Shown: positions 55,427 to 64,000, counted from the stretch's first letter. The stretch: 64,000 bases of DNA from Chthoniobacteraceae bacterium (GCA_028293625.1 JAQGOL010000011.1:124001-188000); one strand, 5' to 3'. Notes: generated by a model from the letters alone, not told the origin. Program-made: numbers and translations.

Positions 55427-55727
55427 TTTATATATCGAGGCGCCCGAAAGAGCGCGGCGTTTCCCGGTCGTATCCAGCGACTTAGCACGTGCCGACACGA
55501 AAACGCCGCATTTTCGTGTCCTCGATTTTACACTTAAACGCTTGCTCGGGGCCCAATGCCGTGTAGCTGAGAGGCCAGCACACAGCATCTTCGGCGCTTT
55601 GATGTGGCTCAAAGCGCGGATCATGAAGTCGGCTACCGGACCGGATGAGAAAGGCTGCCTGGAGGCTTCCTTTTGATCGCGTCAGTTAATTATTTTATTC
55701 AGCTTTAAAAATCAGGCCGGTATTCCG
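55427..55727. other. Gene-free gap with two hairpins
   Basis: This 301-bp gap has no credible gene. Two inverted repeats stand out: GACACGAAAA (55494-55503)/TTTTCGTGTC (55511-55520), and GCGCTTTG (55594-55601)/CAAAGCGC (55610-55617). The last 60 bp are AT-rich (TTAATTATTTTATTCAGC), which may contain the promoter of the acyltransferase. No known riboswitch or RNA family was recognised. Confidence 0.5.
55494..55530 (+). terminator. Possible terminator after the PHP-GT gene
   Basis: A perfect 10-bp stem GACACGAAAA/TTTTCGTGTC with a seven-base loop (CGCCGCA) lies 68 bp after the stop, followed by CTCGATTTTAC. The U tract is weak, so it may be an RNA-processing or attenuation hairpin rather than an intrinsic terminator. 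Confidence 0.45.
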
Positions 55728-56879
55728 GTGCGTATGGACCATTTTCAAACTACTCTCCCCAGAGCTCAAAACCCCGGCCAGCGTATTTCCGCTTTCGATG
55801 GAATTCGCGGGGTGGCAGCCCTTTACATTGTATGGGGTCACTTGTACACCAAATTTTTTGTTCTGCTTCCGTCGCTTACCGTATTTTCGTGGTTGATACG
55901 CCGCAGCAATTTTGCCGTTTGTTTATTTTTCTTAATTAGCGGGTTCATCACGATGCTCGTTTCAGAAAAGAAGATAAAAGTGCTCACACCAACGAGCTAT
56001 TTTCGTTTTCTAACGGACCGATTTATTCGTTTATATCCGGCGTATTTGGCCGCGCTGTTGCTGGTTGTTGGAATGGTAAGCGTGGCGCACCTTATCCGAT
56101 GGCGGGTGAATGTACCGCTGAACGTCCCCTTTCCTATAACATCGCTTCCCCTGGAAGTCCTTATGGTTCAGCATTGGCGGCCTGGCTTTGTCTCCTGGAA
56201 CTATCCGGCCTGGTCAATCAGCGTGCTTTGGTGGTGCTGCATTTTTCTATTCCCGGTGCTCTTTTTTGTGGTGCGAAAAGTCACGGACTGGCGATTGCTC
56301 TCATTGATTGTTGTTTTTCTTGTTGGTGCTTACGCATCCATCCGCTCACAAAATCCCAGCGATGAAATAGGTATTTGGATAGTGCTCATTTCACGGGTCA
56401 CTTTCCCTTTTGCTATCGGTGCGATCCTTTTTGCCATCTGGCGTGAAAAAGGAGCGCCGCCGCCGTGGCTGGCAAACCTCACCGCGACCGCGGGGGTCGG
56501 CGGTTTTTTAGGCGCCCATTATTTTGCTCCGGCGATGGGGCTCATTGCCACGACTACCGTCATCACTTCCCTTATCCTTGTTGTACTAAGCGCGGGCTGG
56601 CCGAGTTCATTTATTTATTCCATCATGGAAAAACCGCTGTTTGTCAGCCTGGGCAAGGCGTCCTACTCCATTTACCTTTCCCACTCCGTGGCTGAACGCG
56701 TCGCGGTGGCCCTGATGCCGCCTAATAGCTACGTGAACGAAAGTTTTCTCATCCGGTTTATTGTTTTCCTTGGCTACCTCGCTCTTCTGGCCGGGGGTAT
56801 TGCCGCCTTCTATTTCATCATTGATCGGTCCTGTGAAAAACTGCATCGGACCTGGGCGCGAAAACTTTCCGCAAACTAA
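55728..56879 (+). CDS. Acyltransferase-3 family membrane protein (OafA-like)
   Basis: A 383-residue polytopic protein with about ten membrane segments. It opens with the family motif ISAFDGIRGVAALYIVWGHL and has the conserved RFLTDRFIRLYPAYLAALL. Later motifs are WSISVLWWCCIFLF and KASYSIYLSHSVAERV. Such proteins transfer acetyl or other acyl groups to sugars in surface polysaccharides. The start may be GTG 55728 or ATG 55734. It is the last gene of the envelope cluster that starts with lnt. The target sugar is unknown. Confidence 0.9.
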   Translation: MRMDHFQTTLPRAQNPGQRISAFDGIRGVAALYIVWGHLYTKFFVLLPSLTVFSWLIRRSNFAVCLFFLISGFITMLVSEKKIKVLTPTSYFRFLTDRFIRLYPAYLAALLLVVGMVSVAHLIRWRVNVPLNVPFPITSLPLEVLMVQHWRPGFVSWNYPAWSISVLWWCCIFLFPVLFFVVRKVTDWRLLSLIVVFLVGAYASIRSQNPSDEIGIWIVLISRVTFPFAIGAILFAIWREKGAPPPWLANLTATAGVGGFLGAHYFAPAMGLIATTTVITSLILVVLSAGWPSSFIYSIMEKPLFVSLGKASYSIYLSHSVAERVAVALMPPNSYVNESFLIRFIVFLGYLALLAGGIAAFYFIIDRSCEKLHRTWARKLSAN

Positions 56880-56969
56880 AAGCCCGGCACGGGAGGGACT
56901 TGGTCGCGACGCCAAAGGGTTCACCCTTTCATTGATACTTGAAAGGCGCCGTGGTTTGCTCCCCATGCC

Positions 56970-58769
56970 GTGCAGCGCATTCCACCTGAAACCATCGAGC
57001 AGATCCAGAACACCGTCGACATCGTCGAGGTGATCGAAGGGTATGGAGTGCACCTCAAACGCGCGGCCGGCGTTTTTAAGGCGCTTTGTCCTTTTCATAA
57101 CGAAAAATCCGCCTCCTTCACGGTCGATCCCAAGCGGCAGCGATTTAAATGCTTTGGCTGTGGCGCCGGCGGCACCGTCTTCCGCTTCGTGATGACATAC
57201 GAGCAGCTCGATTTTGTCAGCGCGGTTAAAAAAATGGCCGACCGCGCCAACATCAAAATCATCGAGGGCGAGATGAGCGCCGAGGATGCCGCCCGCTACA
57301 CGCTACGCCGCCGCCTTCTCGCGCTCCATGCCGAAGCCGCCGATTTTTTTCATCTCCAATTGATGAGAAAACCTTCGGCCCAGATCGCGCGCGACTATCT
57401 CAAAGGGCGCGGCGTCAGCGTGGAGGTGGCCAAGTCGTGGAAGCTTGGCTACGCGCCCGAACTTTCCGACGCGTTTAGTGATTTTGCCCATCAACGCGGC
57501 TTCAGCACTGAGGAAATTCTCCAAAGCGGCATCGTTGCACTCCGCGATGCGGATAATCCGGACGCCGGGTTTTATGACCGGTTCCGCAACCGGCTGATGT
57601 TTCCAATTTGCAACGACAACAATGAAGTCATTGCTTTCAGCGGCCGCGTGCTGAGCGCTGAGCAAAAAGGCGGCAAGTATGTCAATTCGCCCGAGACGAT
57701 CCTTTTTACCAAGGGAGCGGTGCTTTTTGGTCTGAATCGTTCAAAACGCGCGCTCATTAACAAGAGTTCGGCCATCGTCTGCGAAGGGCAGCTCGATCTG
57801 ATCACCGCGTTTGAGGCAGGGATTGAAAATGTTATCGCGCCTCAAGGCACCGCATTTACCGACCGGCAGGCGCATCTGCTTAAACGGTTTGTTACCGAAG
57901 TCGTCCTCTGTTTTGACTCGGATGCAGCGGGCGAAAACGCGGCCGTTAAATCGCTTGTCCATCTCCTGGCTGAAAATCTCGTTGTCCGGGTTGCCGAGAT
58001 GCCACCGGGAGAGGATCCCGATTCGCTGATTCGCAGCCAGGGCGCCGCGGCTTTTGCCCAACGAATCGACGACGCCAAGGACTTCTTTGATTATCAGGTC
58101 GACCGGCTGGTGAATCAGCCTGACTTTGCCACGCCGCGTGGCAAACAAGCTGCCATTAAGAAAATCGCCGGCTCCATCAGCCTCTTAAGCGATGCGATTC
58201 TGCGCGAGACCGTCGTCAATCGGGCGGCGCAACGCCTGGAAATTTCGCCTCAGGAATTTGTCCGCATTTTAAAAAAACCGCCAAAGGCCGAGCCCGCTCC
58301 AATGACGGCGGCCGTTCCGGAGCCTGCCCTGGTTGATCCGACCTTGCGCCTGCTCGCGCTGGTGACGCTTTGCGACGACGACGCCCGAGCCTGGGTTTTT
58401 GAGGAGCCGTGGAATGAAGTGCTTGCCCGTGAACCGGATGCCGGCCTGCTCATCAAGATTTTGAGCGCCGACTTCCTTCCTTCCAATTCCTCGTCAGTCA
58501 ACGCATTCCTGACCACGCTTGACCCGGGCGAAGAAGCGGCGCTCGTAGGCCTTTTGGAAATCAAACCGCCTTCCAATGCGCTTACCATTGCCCATGACTG
58601 CTGGAAGGGGCTTGAAAAACGCCAGGCACAACGCCGCATCGAGGCTTTGACCGCCCGAATGCGCAACCCGCAATTGAGCGTCGAAGAGAGCGTTTCCTTG
58701 CAGAAACAAATTCTTGATTTACAAATCCGGCTCTCCCATATTGCGCGGCCTTTTTCCCTGCCCCTCTGA
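56970..58769 (+). CDS. dnaG: DNA primase
   Basis: A 599-residue primase making RNA primers at the replication fork. The N-terminal CHC2 zinc site is CPFHNEKSASFTVDPKRQRFKCFGCG near 41-66 (the CxxH...CxxC pattern). The TOPRIM core has SAIVCEGQLDLITAFEAG, APQGTAFTDRQ and VVLCFDSDAAGENAA. The C-terminus is variable, as usual. GTG 56970 is the start that aligns with the family (IPPETIEQIQNTVDIVEVI). It is 63 bp before rpoD, the usual macromolecular-synthesis arrangement; rpsU is not seen upstream. Confidence 0.95.
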   Translation: MQRIPPETIEQIQNTVDIVEVIEGYGVHLKRAAGVFKALCPFHNEKSASFTVDPKRQRFKCFGCGAGGTVFRFVMTYEQLDFVSAVKKMADRANIKIIEGEMSAEDAARYTLRRRLLALHAEAADFFHLQLMRKPSAQIARDYLKGRGVSVEVAKSWKLGYAPELSDAFSDFAHQRGFSTEEILQSGIVALRDADNPDAGFYDRFRNRLMFPICNDNNEVIAFSGRVLSAEQKGGKYVNSPETILFTKGAVLFGLNRSKRALINKSSAIVCEGQLDLITAFEAGIENVIAPQGTAFTDRQAHLLKRFVTEVVLCFDSDAAGENAAVKSLVHLLAENLVVRVAEMPPGEDPDSLIRSQGAAAFAQRIDDAKDFFDYQVDRLVNQPDFATPRGKQAAIKKIAGSISLLSDAILRETVVNRAAQRLEISPQEFVRILKKPPKAEPAPMTAAVPEPALVDPTLRLLALVTLCDDDARAWVFEEPWNEVLAREPDAGLLIKILSADFLPSNSSSVNAFLTTLDPGEEAALVGLLEIKPPSNALTIAHDCWKGLEKRQAQRRIEALTARMRNPQLSVEESVSLQKQILDLQIRLSHIARPFSLPL

Positions 58770-58785
58770 CGCCCTTGTCTGCCGC

Positions 58786-58814
58786 TTGTGCGTACCGTTA
58801 GAGGCGGGGATAAA
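58786..58814 (+). promoter_or_regulatory. Possible σ70-type promoter of rpoD
   Basis: TTGTGC at 58786-58791 and GATAAA at 58809-58814 are separated by 17 bp, fitting a -35/-10 pair. The -10 lies only 17 bp before the rpoD ATG, implying a very short leader. The match is partial, so it may be chance. Confidence 0.3.
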
Positions 58815-58831
58815 CTTTTCAATCCTCGGGT

Positions 58832-60694
58832 ATGCCTAAAGCCTCTTCGAAAACCACCACTCCTATCACTAAGAAGTCCGACCCGAGCCAGAAAAAGATT
58901 TCAGCCAAGTCCTCTGAAAAAAAAGCCAAGGAGAAACCCGCCAAAGCTGAAAAATCGGCGGCTCAAAAATCTCCCGTCGATGAAGCTGAAACCCATTCCC
59001 GCATGGGGATGAACGGCAAAAGCACTGCCAGTGCCGAAGTGGTCAAAGCCGCGCCCGCACCGCTAAGCATTCTCGATCAGCCGGAGGTTCAGGAGAAAAT
59101 CCGTGAACTGATCAAGCTGGCCAAAGAACAGGGCTACCTGACTTTCGACGACCTCAACGAGGCGCTTCCGGATAATCTCAACGACCCCGATGAGATGGAT
59201 CTCATCATGAACCGGCTGCGCGGATTGGAAATCGACATCATCGATTCCTCCGATGTCGACCGCTTCAAGGACGGCAAAAAGGATGCCGAGGAGGAAGAGG
59301 AAGAAAAACCCGAGGCCAAGCTCGACATCCTCGATGACCCGGTTCGCATGTATCTCAAGCAGATGGGACAGGTCCCGCTGTTGACGCGCGAGCAGGAGGT
59401 GGAGATTTCCAAGCGGATTGAAGAGGCTGAGCTTAACGTGCAGAAATACGTGAACCGTTTCGGGTTCATCGCGCGCGCTTACCTTGACCTGGCGCAAAAA
59501 CTCGCTGAAAGCCGCGAGCGTTTTGACCGGATCATTCTCGATAAAAAAATCGAGAGCCGCGAACGTTACATGAAGCTGCTTCCCAAGCTCTGCCAGAGCC
59601 TTGAGAACGCCGCCAACAATTGTATTAACGGGTATAAAAACTATCTCGCCCATGGCGGGAAAAATCACGACACCAAGTCGTATACCGATTTTCACAAGGC
59701 CCACGCTTCCATCCAGCGCATCTATCCGAAGTTCTTCTTCAAACAGAAGGTCACTGAGGAGTTTGTGCATCTGGCGGATGAAACCCATCGCCTGATCCAG
59801 CTCCATTTGGTCGAGCTCCAAAAGCAAGCGGCCAAACCCGAGATGGTCGCCAAGGTCGATCACGCTGCCAAACTCAAGGACATCCAGATGCGCACCTGGA
59901 TGAGCCCCGAGGAATTCCTGGCCGAGTATGGCGAGCTCAAGCTTTGGCTCAAAAAAGCGCTCAAAGCCAAGACCGAGATGGTTGAAGCCAACTTGCGCCT
60001 CGTGATTTCGATTGCCAAGAAATACACCAACCGCGGCCTCTCCTTCCTCGATCTGATCCAGGAGGGCAATATGGGCCTCATGAAAGCGGTCGAGAAATTC
60101 GAGTATCGCCGAGGATACAAATTCTCCACTTACGCCACATGGTGGATCCGGCAGGCAATCACCCGTTCGATCGCCGATCAGGCGCGCACCATCCGTATCC
60201 CGGTGCATATGATCGAGACCATCAACAAGCTGATGCGCGTGCAGAAGCAGCTTGTGCAGGATTACGGTCGCGAACCGACGCCTGAAGAAGTCGCCGACGA
60301 AATCCAGCTTCCGGTTGAACGCGTCCGCGCGGTTCTTAAGATGGCGCAGCAGCCCATTTCGCTGCAATCGCCTGTGGGCGAAAGCGACGACACGAGTTTT
60401 GGCGACTTCATTGAAGACAAGAGCGCCGAGAATCCCAGCGACATGACCGCGATCGTGCTCCTCAAGGAGAAGATCAAGGATGTCCTTGAATCGCTGACGG
60501 AACGCGAACGCCAGGTGCTCGAACAACGGTTCGGCCTCGTGGACGGCTACAGCCGCACCTTGGAGGAAGTCGGCCGCCAGTTCAAAGTCACTCGCGAGCG
60601 GATTCGTCAGATTGAAGCCAAAGCATTGCGCAAAATGCGGCACCCGACCCGTATCCGCCAGTTGGAAGGCTTCCTTGAAGCCGATCAGGTCTGA
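58832..60694 (+). CDS. rpoD: Primary RNA polymerase sigma factor (σ70)
   Basis: A 620-residue housekeeping sigma. The first ~60 residues are Lys/Ser/Pro-rich ([20 protein letters not shown]), a low-complexity extension. Region 1.1 resembles [21 protein letters not shown]. Region 1.2 is [18 protein letters not shown]. Region 2 contains [33 protein letters not shown] and [14 protein letters not shown]. Region 3 has [13 protein letters not shown], and region 4 has [24 protein letters not shown]. An acidic run ([10 protein letters not shown]) lies before region 1.2. It follows dnaG. The large non-conserved region between 1.2 and 2 is typical. Confidence 0.97.
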   Translation: MPKASSKTTTPITKKSDPSQKKISAKSSEKKAKEKPAKAEKSAAQKSPVDEAETHSRMGMNGKSTASAEVVKAAPAPLSILDQPEVQEKIRELIKLAKEQGYLTFDDLNEALPDNLNDPDEMDLIMNRLRGLEIDIIDSSDVDRFKDGKKDAEEEEEEKPEAKLDILDDPVRMYLKQMGQVPLLTREQEVEISKRIEEAELNVQKYVNRFGFIARAYLDLAQKLAESRERFDRIILDKKIESRERYMKLLPKLCQSLENAANNCINGYKNYLAHGGKNHDTKSYTDFHKAHASIQRIYPKFFFKQKVTEEFVHLADETHRLIQLHLVELQKQAAKPEMVAKVDHAAKLKDIQMRTWMSPEEFLAEYGELKLWLKKALKAKTEMVEANLRLVISIAKKYTNRGLSFLDLIQEGNMGLMKAVEKFEYRRGYKFSTYATWWIRQAITRSIADQARTIRIPVHMIETINKLMRVQKQLVQDYGREPTPEEVADEIQLPVERVRAVLKMAQQPISLQSPVGESDDTSFGDFIEDKSAENPSDMTAIVLLKEKIKDVLESLTERERQVLEQRFGLVDGYSRTLEEVGRQFKVTRERIRQIEAKALRKMRHPTRIRQLEGFLEADQV

Positions 60695-60708
60695 GGCCGC
60701 ACAATGGC

Positions 60709-60732
60709 GCGGCGCTCTTAAAAAAGCGCCGC
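60709..60732 (+). other. Hairpin after rpoD
   Basis: GCGGCGCT at 60709-60716 pairs with AGCGCCGC at 60725-60732 around an A-rich loop, 15 bp past the rpoD stop. No U tract follows, so it is not a canonical terminator. A second small inverted repeat, GAAACG/CGTTTC, follows near 60745-60759. They may stabilise the 3' end or be a weak terminator. Confidence 0.35.
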
Positions 60733-60858
60733 TCGCAGCCGTTTGAAACGCGCCGTTTCACGGTTCCGATTGCGGTTTTTGGTCCCTGTCGATTTTCCCC
60801 GTTTTCTTAGCGGAAAAATCCGCAACTCCCCCAATAAAGGCGTGTTTATCCAGCCGTC

Positions 60859-61206
60859 ATGAAAAATGAAGAACACGATGATCTTTGGCAGCTGCTTGCC
60901 AAGGCAAAGGAACCGGCCGTCTCGCCCTTCTTTGCACGCAACGTGTTGCGCGCCATTCGGGAGCAGGAAAAACCGGCCGGCCTTTTTGTTTGGCTGTCGC
61001 GCCGTCGCGCATTGACTGCCGCGCTCGGGCTTCTCGCCATTACGGTTGCCGGCATCTCCACGCTGACACGCTCCAACCGGACCGATCAAATCGCGGCGCT
61101 TGCCCAGGAAGTCTCCGACAGTCCCGATTACACCGTGATCAGCCACCTCGACGAACTGCTCGCTTACGAAGAGAACTCCGCATGGCTCGACAAACCTGTG
61201 TATTGA
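60859..61206 (+). CDS. Small membrane protein downstream of rpoD
   Basis: A 115-residue protein with a hydrophilic N-terminus (NEEHDDLWQLLAKAKEPAVSPFFARNVLRAIREQ), one membrane helix (ALTAALGLLAITVAGISTL) and an acidic outer segment (DYTVISHLDELLAYEEN). This arrangement (helical N-terminus followed by a single membrane span) resembles membrane anti-sigma proteins, but no sigma partner is adjacent. Its last 25 bp overlap the next gene, which suggests co-translation. Confidence 0.7.
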   Translation: MKNEEHDDLWQLLAKAKEPAVSPFFARNVLRAIREQEKPAGLFVWLSRRRALTAALGLLAITVAGISTLTRSNRTDQIAALAQEVSDSPDYTVISHLDELLAYEENSAWLDKPVY

Positions 61207-61697
61207 CCGCCCTCGCGGGCCTGTTTTTCGTTGCCTGCCCGGCAGGAATGGCCCAAAGCCAGGAACCCGCTCAATCGGTTGCGCCTGAAGTGCCGCGCAA
61301 TCCGAAGCGTTCCGGCCCGATGTCTCCGGAAATCCAAAATGCCCAGCGCGCCCTTGAAGCGCTCACCCCTGAACAGCTCAAAAAGTTCCAGGAAAATTTT
61401 CTCCGCTGGTCAAACCTTCCACCTGAAGAAAAAAAATCGTTGCGCGATCAGGATGAGTTTCGCCGCAAGAAGATGGTGGAGGATATCGAATCGGTCATGC
61501 GCGAAGCCGGCCTTGAGCTGACGAAAGAAAAGCGTCAGGAATTCATCAAGCGCTACGCCCAGGAACGCCGGAAGGTCGAGGAACAGTTGCGCAAAGAGAT
61601 GGAAGAAAAACGCCGTCCTTTGCTGAAGGAAATCCGGGATCGCCTCCGTCAGGAATTCGCGACGCCCGCCGCCCCGGCTGCCACCGTGCAGCCATAA
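61182..61697 (+). CDS. Secreted DUF3106-like protein
   Basis: A 171-residue protein from ATG 61182 with a signal peptide (CVLTALAGLFFVACPAGMAQ). The mature part has ALTPEQLKKFQENFLRWSNLPPEEKKSLRDQ, which resembles the DUF3106 motif L..eqr..l...w..lpp.er..l, followed by a long charged helix (RQEFIKRYAQERRKVEEQLRKEMEEKRR). It probably acts in the periplasm; the function is unknown. It overlaps the membrane-protein gene by 25 bp and lies 23 bp before the permease gene. Confidence 0.75.
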   Translation: MARQTCVLTALAGLFFVACPAGMAQSQEPAQSVAPEVPRNPKRSGPMSPEIQNAQRALEALTPEQLKKFQENFLRWSNLPPEEKKSLRDQDEFRRKKMVEDIESVMREAGLELTKEKRQEFIKRYAQERRKVEEQLRKEMEEKRRPLLKEIRDRLRQEFATPAAPAATVQP

Positions 61698-61720
61698 CTT
61701 CGGTGGCGTCCACGCCATCT

Positions 61721-62518
61721 ATGAAGTATCTCAAAGTTTTTGATATCGGTTTACAAAACACCTTTGTTTACCGGTGGAACTTTCTATTAAGAGCGCTTTT
61801 CGGCGTGGTGCCACTCATTGGCACAGTCTTTATCTGGCGCGCCATCTTTGAAGAACGCAACGCTTCCATCGCCGGATACGACTACCGCGCGATGATCTTC
61901 TATTTTCTGCTCACGTTGCTGGTGGAAAATCTGATCACCCCCACCGAGGACGAATGGCAGATCGCCGCCGACATTCGCGATGGGCGGATCAGCTCGTTTC
62001 TCACCAAGCCGATCAATTATCTCGGATATCGGCTGAGCCTTTACGGAAGTTACCGCGTTCTTTACTCTGCGGTGACGGCAATTCCCGTCGTGCTCATCTT
62101 CTTTTTCCTGCGCGATTACCTTTCGCTGCCCCGCGATCCGCTGACCTGGCTTGCCTTTGCACTCTCGCTTTTTATGGCGGCCATGATCCAGTTTTTCATC
62201 GCCTATTCGCTGGCGATGCTCGCGTTCTGGATTCTGGAAATTTCCACGGTGGTCTTCATCCTTTACTCGTTTGAATACTTCCTGAGCGGCCAGGTTTTTC
62301 CGCTCGATATCATGCCGGGATGGCTCCAGGGCTTCATTCATTGGTCGCCGTTTACCTATGAGATTTTCTTTCCCGTCCAGGTCTACATGGAACGGGTGCG
62401 AGGAATGGACCTTCTTAGCGGCCTGATGACCCAGGCCGTTTGGGTGCTTCTGATGTGGATGCTCGCCACCACACTCTGGAACCGCGGGGTGCGCCAATAC
62501 CAGGCCGTCGGCGGCTAA
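61721..62518 (+). CDS. ABC-2 type permease (DUF990-like)
   Basis: A 265-residue integral membrane protein with about six membrane segments, e.g. MIFYFLLTLLVENLI, AVTAIPVVLIFFFL and FIAYSLAMLAFWILEISTVVFIL. It shows the ABC2_membrane_6/DUF990 traits: DEWQIAADIRDGRISSFLTKPI and a PLDIMPGWLQGFIHWSPFTYE tail. It would be the membrane half of an exporter. No ATPase or second permease is next to it, at least within the window; a partner may be elsewhere. Confidence 0.85.
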   Translation: MKYLKVFDIGLQNTFVYRWNFLLRALFGVVPLIGTVFIWRAIFEERNASIAGYDYRAMIFYFLLTLLVENLITPTEDEWQIAADIRDGRISSFLTKPINYLGYRLSLYGSYRVLYSAVTAIPVVLIFFFLRDYLSLPRDPLTWLAFALSLFMAAMIQFFIAYSLAMLAFWILEISTVVFILYSFEYFLSGQVFPLDIMPGWLQGFIHWSPFTYEIFFPVQVYMERVRGMDLLSGLMTQAVWVLLMWMLATTLWNRGVRQYQAVGG

Positions 62519-62663
62519 AGGCGCTGCAAACATTCTCGATTTGCAATCGCAGGAGCGCCAAGGAAAGCGTTCCAACTCTTCTTTTGGGGAATTTCTAAGA
62601 AAGCCTAAAGCGGCACGTCTCATAGCAAACGATGTCTCCCCCAAAACCCGTTGCCCGGATGAG

Positions 62664-63230
62664 ATGACTTCTCCGAGCCGCCAAAACAAAGCCGCGAAGA
62701 TGCCGGATGAAACCAGTGCCTCCACGTGGGCAACCATCGAACAGGTCTTTGCCGCATTGGAGGCTCCGTTGCTGGCTTATGCCAGGCGTTTGCTTGGCAA
62801 TTCAGGGACTGCTGAAGACATCGTGCAGGATGCTTTTATGAAACTTCACACTCAGTTTGACCAGGTCAGGACGCCGCAGCCGTGGCTCTACCGTACGGTG
62901 CATAATCTGGCTGTGGATCATCAGCGCCGCACCAATCGCATCACGCTTTTGGGCGATTCCCCCAATGAGGAGGAAATCCCGACCATGGACCCGCAGCCTT
63001 TGCCCGACGAACAAATTGCCCGATGGGAAGGGATAGGGCTGGTGCGCCTGGTTTTGGAAACGCTCGATGACCGGAGCCGCGAACTGATCCGGCTCAGATT
63101 TAACGAAGATCTTTCTTACAAGGAAATCAGTATCCGCATGGGAATCACGGTTGGGAACGTTGGCTATCTTTTACATCACGCGCTCAAGACCATGGCAGTG
63201 GAGCTCGATAGAACCGGAGCCACGCAATGA
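62664..63230 (+). CDS. ECF-type RNA polymerase sigma factor
   Basis: A 188-residue sigma factor from ATG 62664 (ATG 62700 is also possible). Region 2 is LEAPLLAYARRLLGNSGTAEDIVQDAFMKLH and PQPWLYRTVHNLAVDHQRR; region 4 is LDDRSRELIRLRFNEDLSYKEISIRMGITVGNVGYLLHHALKTM. The next gene, 28 bp away, looks like an anti-sigma protein. The region-4 helix GITVGNVGYLLHHAL is the DNA-recognition segment. The regulon is unknown. Confidence 0.92.
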   Translation: MTSPSRQNKAAKMPDETSASTWATIEQVFAALEAPLLAYARRLLGNSGTAEDIVQDAFMKLHTQFDQVRTPQPWLYRTVHNLAVDHQRRTNRITLLGDSPNEEEIPTMDPQPLPDEQIARWEGIGLVRLVLETLDDRSRELIRLRFNEDLSYKEISIRMGITVGNVGYLLHHALKTMAVELDRTGATQ

Positions 63231-63258
63231 GCAGACGCTTTCAAATTGGAGGTTTCCA

Positions 63259-64000
63259 ATGATGTCACCACGCGAAGAACTTGAAGTCCGGCTCACGGCT
63301 ATGCTCATGGGCGAGCTCTCGCCGGAGGAAACCGCCGCTCTCGAGGCCGAGATCGCCAGCGATCCCGCCCTTGCCGCGCTCCATGCCAAGCTCCGGCGCA
63401 CCACGGAACTTTTACGCGAGGCCGTCACCATTCCGGACGAAACGCCATTGCGCCTTTCCAATGAACGGCGCGAGCGTTTGCTGGCGCATTTTAAAAAACC
63501 GACACCGGCGGCCGTCATCCTCAGGCCGCGCTGGAAATCGGCTGTTCCGCTCGCGCTCGCGGCCTCCATCGCAGTGCTCCTGGGCGGAAGCCTTTTTTGG
63601 ATCAACGATTACGACTGGGATCAGCGTGGAATTAATTCCATGGCGCGCTCCGGGCATTGGGCGTCTCAACCCGGCACAATCAGGAGATACTCATCCGACA
63701 AAAAAAACTTCTTTGGTGAAAGCCGCGGAGGAACCGGGGCACGGGCGGATATCAACTCAAAAGTGGATGCCCCAAGCCCAAGCAACCGTTTTGCCACTTC
63801 CGGTTTCAGTGATTTTAAGCTCGGAACACCAATGTCCGGCCTCCCTTCCGGCGGCTCCACCCCTGCGGTTGATTCCAAGGAGACCACCCTTAACTTTCGC
63901 GGCTTTGCAAAAGCGACGGATGCCGACGAAAAACTTGGTGAATCGAGCCTCGGCCTGACAACCGGTACCACCGGAGGAATAGGTGGCGCTAACAGCGGCG
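63259..64000 (+). CDS. Anti-sigma-like membrane protein, 5' part (runs off window)
   Basis: Open to the window's edge, 247 codons seen. ATG 63259 (or 63262) is preceded by GGAGG at 63248-63252, a good ribosome-binding site. The N-terminal helices SPREELEVRLTAMLMGELSPEETAALEAEIASDP... resemble the zinc-less anti-sigma start. One membrane helix (AVPLALAASIAVLLGGSLFWI) follows near residue 100. The rest is Gly/Ser-rich and low in structure. In Verrucomicrobiota such N-termini may precede a von Willebrand A domain, but that part is outside the window. It likely regulates the sigma factor upstream. Confidence 0.7.
   Translation, partial: MMSPREELEVRLTAMLMGELSPEETAALEAEIASDPALAALHAKLRRTTELLREAVTIPDETPLRLSNERRERLLAHFKKPTPAAVILRPRWKSAVPLALAASIAVLLGGSLFWINDYDWDQRGINSMARSGHWASQPGTIRRYSSDKKNFFGESRGGTGARADINSKVDAPSPSNRFATSGFSDFKLGTPMSGLPSGGSTPAVDSKETTLNFRGFAKATDADEKLGESSLGLTTGTTGGIGGANSG

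Noticed and set aside
59063-60643. 526-codon minus-strand open frame
   Set aside because: It lies wholly inside rpoD, has no recognisable domain and mirrors rpoD codon use.

Overview
The window looks like a chromosomal segment of a Verrucomicrobiota bacterium, most likely a soil lineage near Chthoniobacterales. The lineage is inferred; no rRNA is present. Support comes from a giant secreted protein built of Gloeo_Verruco repeats, an autotransporter-repeat protein with a PEP-CTERM tail, a ThuA-type secreted protein, a PHP-glycosyltransferase fusion and moderately high GC. About 58 kb is densely coding with intact genes.

Bases 1-5.5 kb differ. They hold the 3' end of an HxlR regulator, a possible LuxR-type fragment, a frameshifted Gfo/Idh/MocA oxidoreductase, an intact AraC-type regulator, an intact MdaB-type quinone reductase, an aldo/keto reductase whose Tat leader is cut off by one in-frame TGA, and an alcohol dehydrogenase broken by several frameshifts. 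Two copies of a rigid 47-bp module, each with TGGCGC half-sites 21 bp apart, precede the AraC gene and the Tat-reductase; they look like AraC-family operators. The segment ends at a repeat-rich gap and the 3' end of tRNA-Ser(UGA), so it may be a decaying acquired island.

6-13 kb: glycerate kinase overlapping fabD; nadA followed by a lipoprotein; a HAD phosphatase; a single-domain response regulator; an M20 dipeptidase. 13-20 kb: secreted proteins, namely an NlpC/P60 hydrolase, a sedolisin-like serine peptidase and the 14-repeat protein. 20-24 kb: a patch of about 42-bp imperfect repeats, then smc. 24-32 kb: ThuA protein, CsbD and YciE-like stress proteins, cardiolipin synthase, an EEP-family hydrolase, ftsH and a clan-A glycosidase-like protein. 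32-39 kb: a TerB-like/FHA-like/ABCG-type fusion transporter, tRNA-Pro(CGG), an ECF sigma with a small anti-sigma-like partner, and a deoxyhypusine-synthase-like gene overlapping a DUF2278-like gene. 39-48 kb: LysM protein, hisD, a secreted lactonase, and proB and proA separated by an antisense PEP-CTERM protein gene.

48-57 kb is an envelope and carbohydrate region: phosphohexomutase, a small protein, lnt, a DUF2334 deacetylase-like protein, a PHP-GT4 fusion and an acyltransferase-3. 57-64 kb holds dnaG-rpoD (the core of the macromolecular-synthesis operon), two small envelope proteins, an ABC-2 permease, and a second ECF sigma with an anti-sigma-like gene that runs off the window.

No CRISPR array, insertion sequence, integrase, phage gene or replication origin was recognised. 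The best candidates for undescribed biology are the PHP-GT4 envelope locus, the deoxyhypusine-synthase-like/DUF2278 pair, the TerB-FHA-ABC fusion and the paired AraC operator modules.
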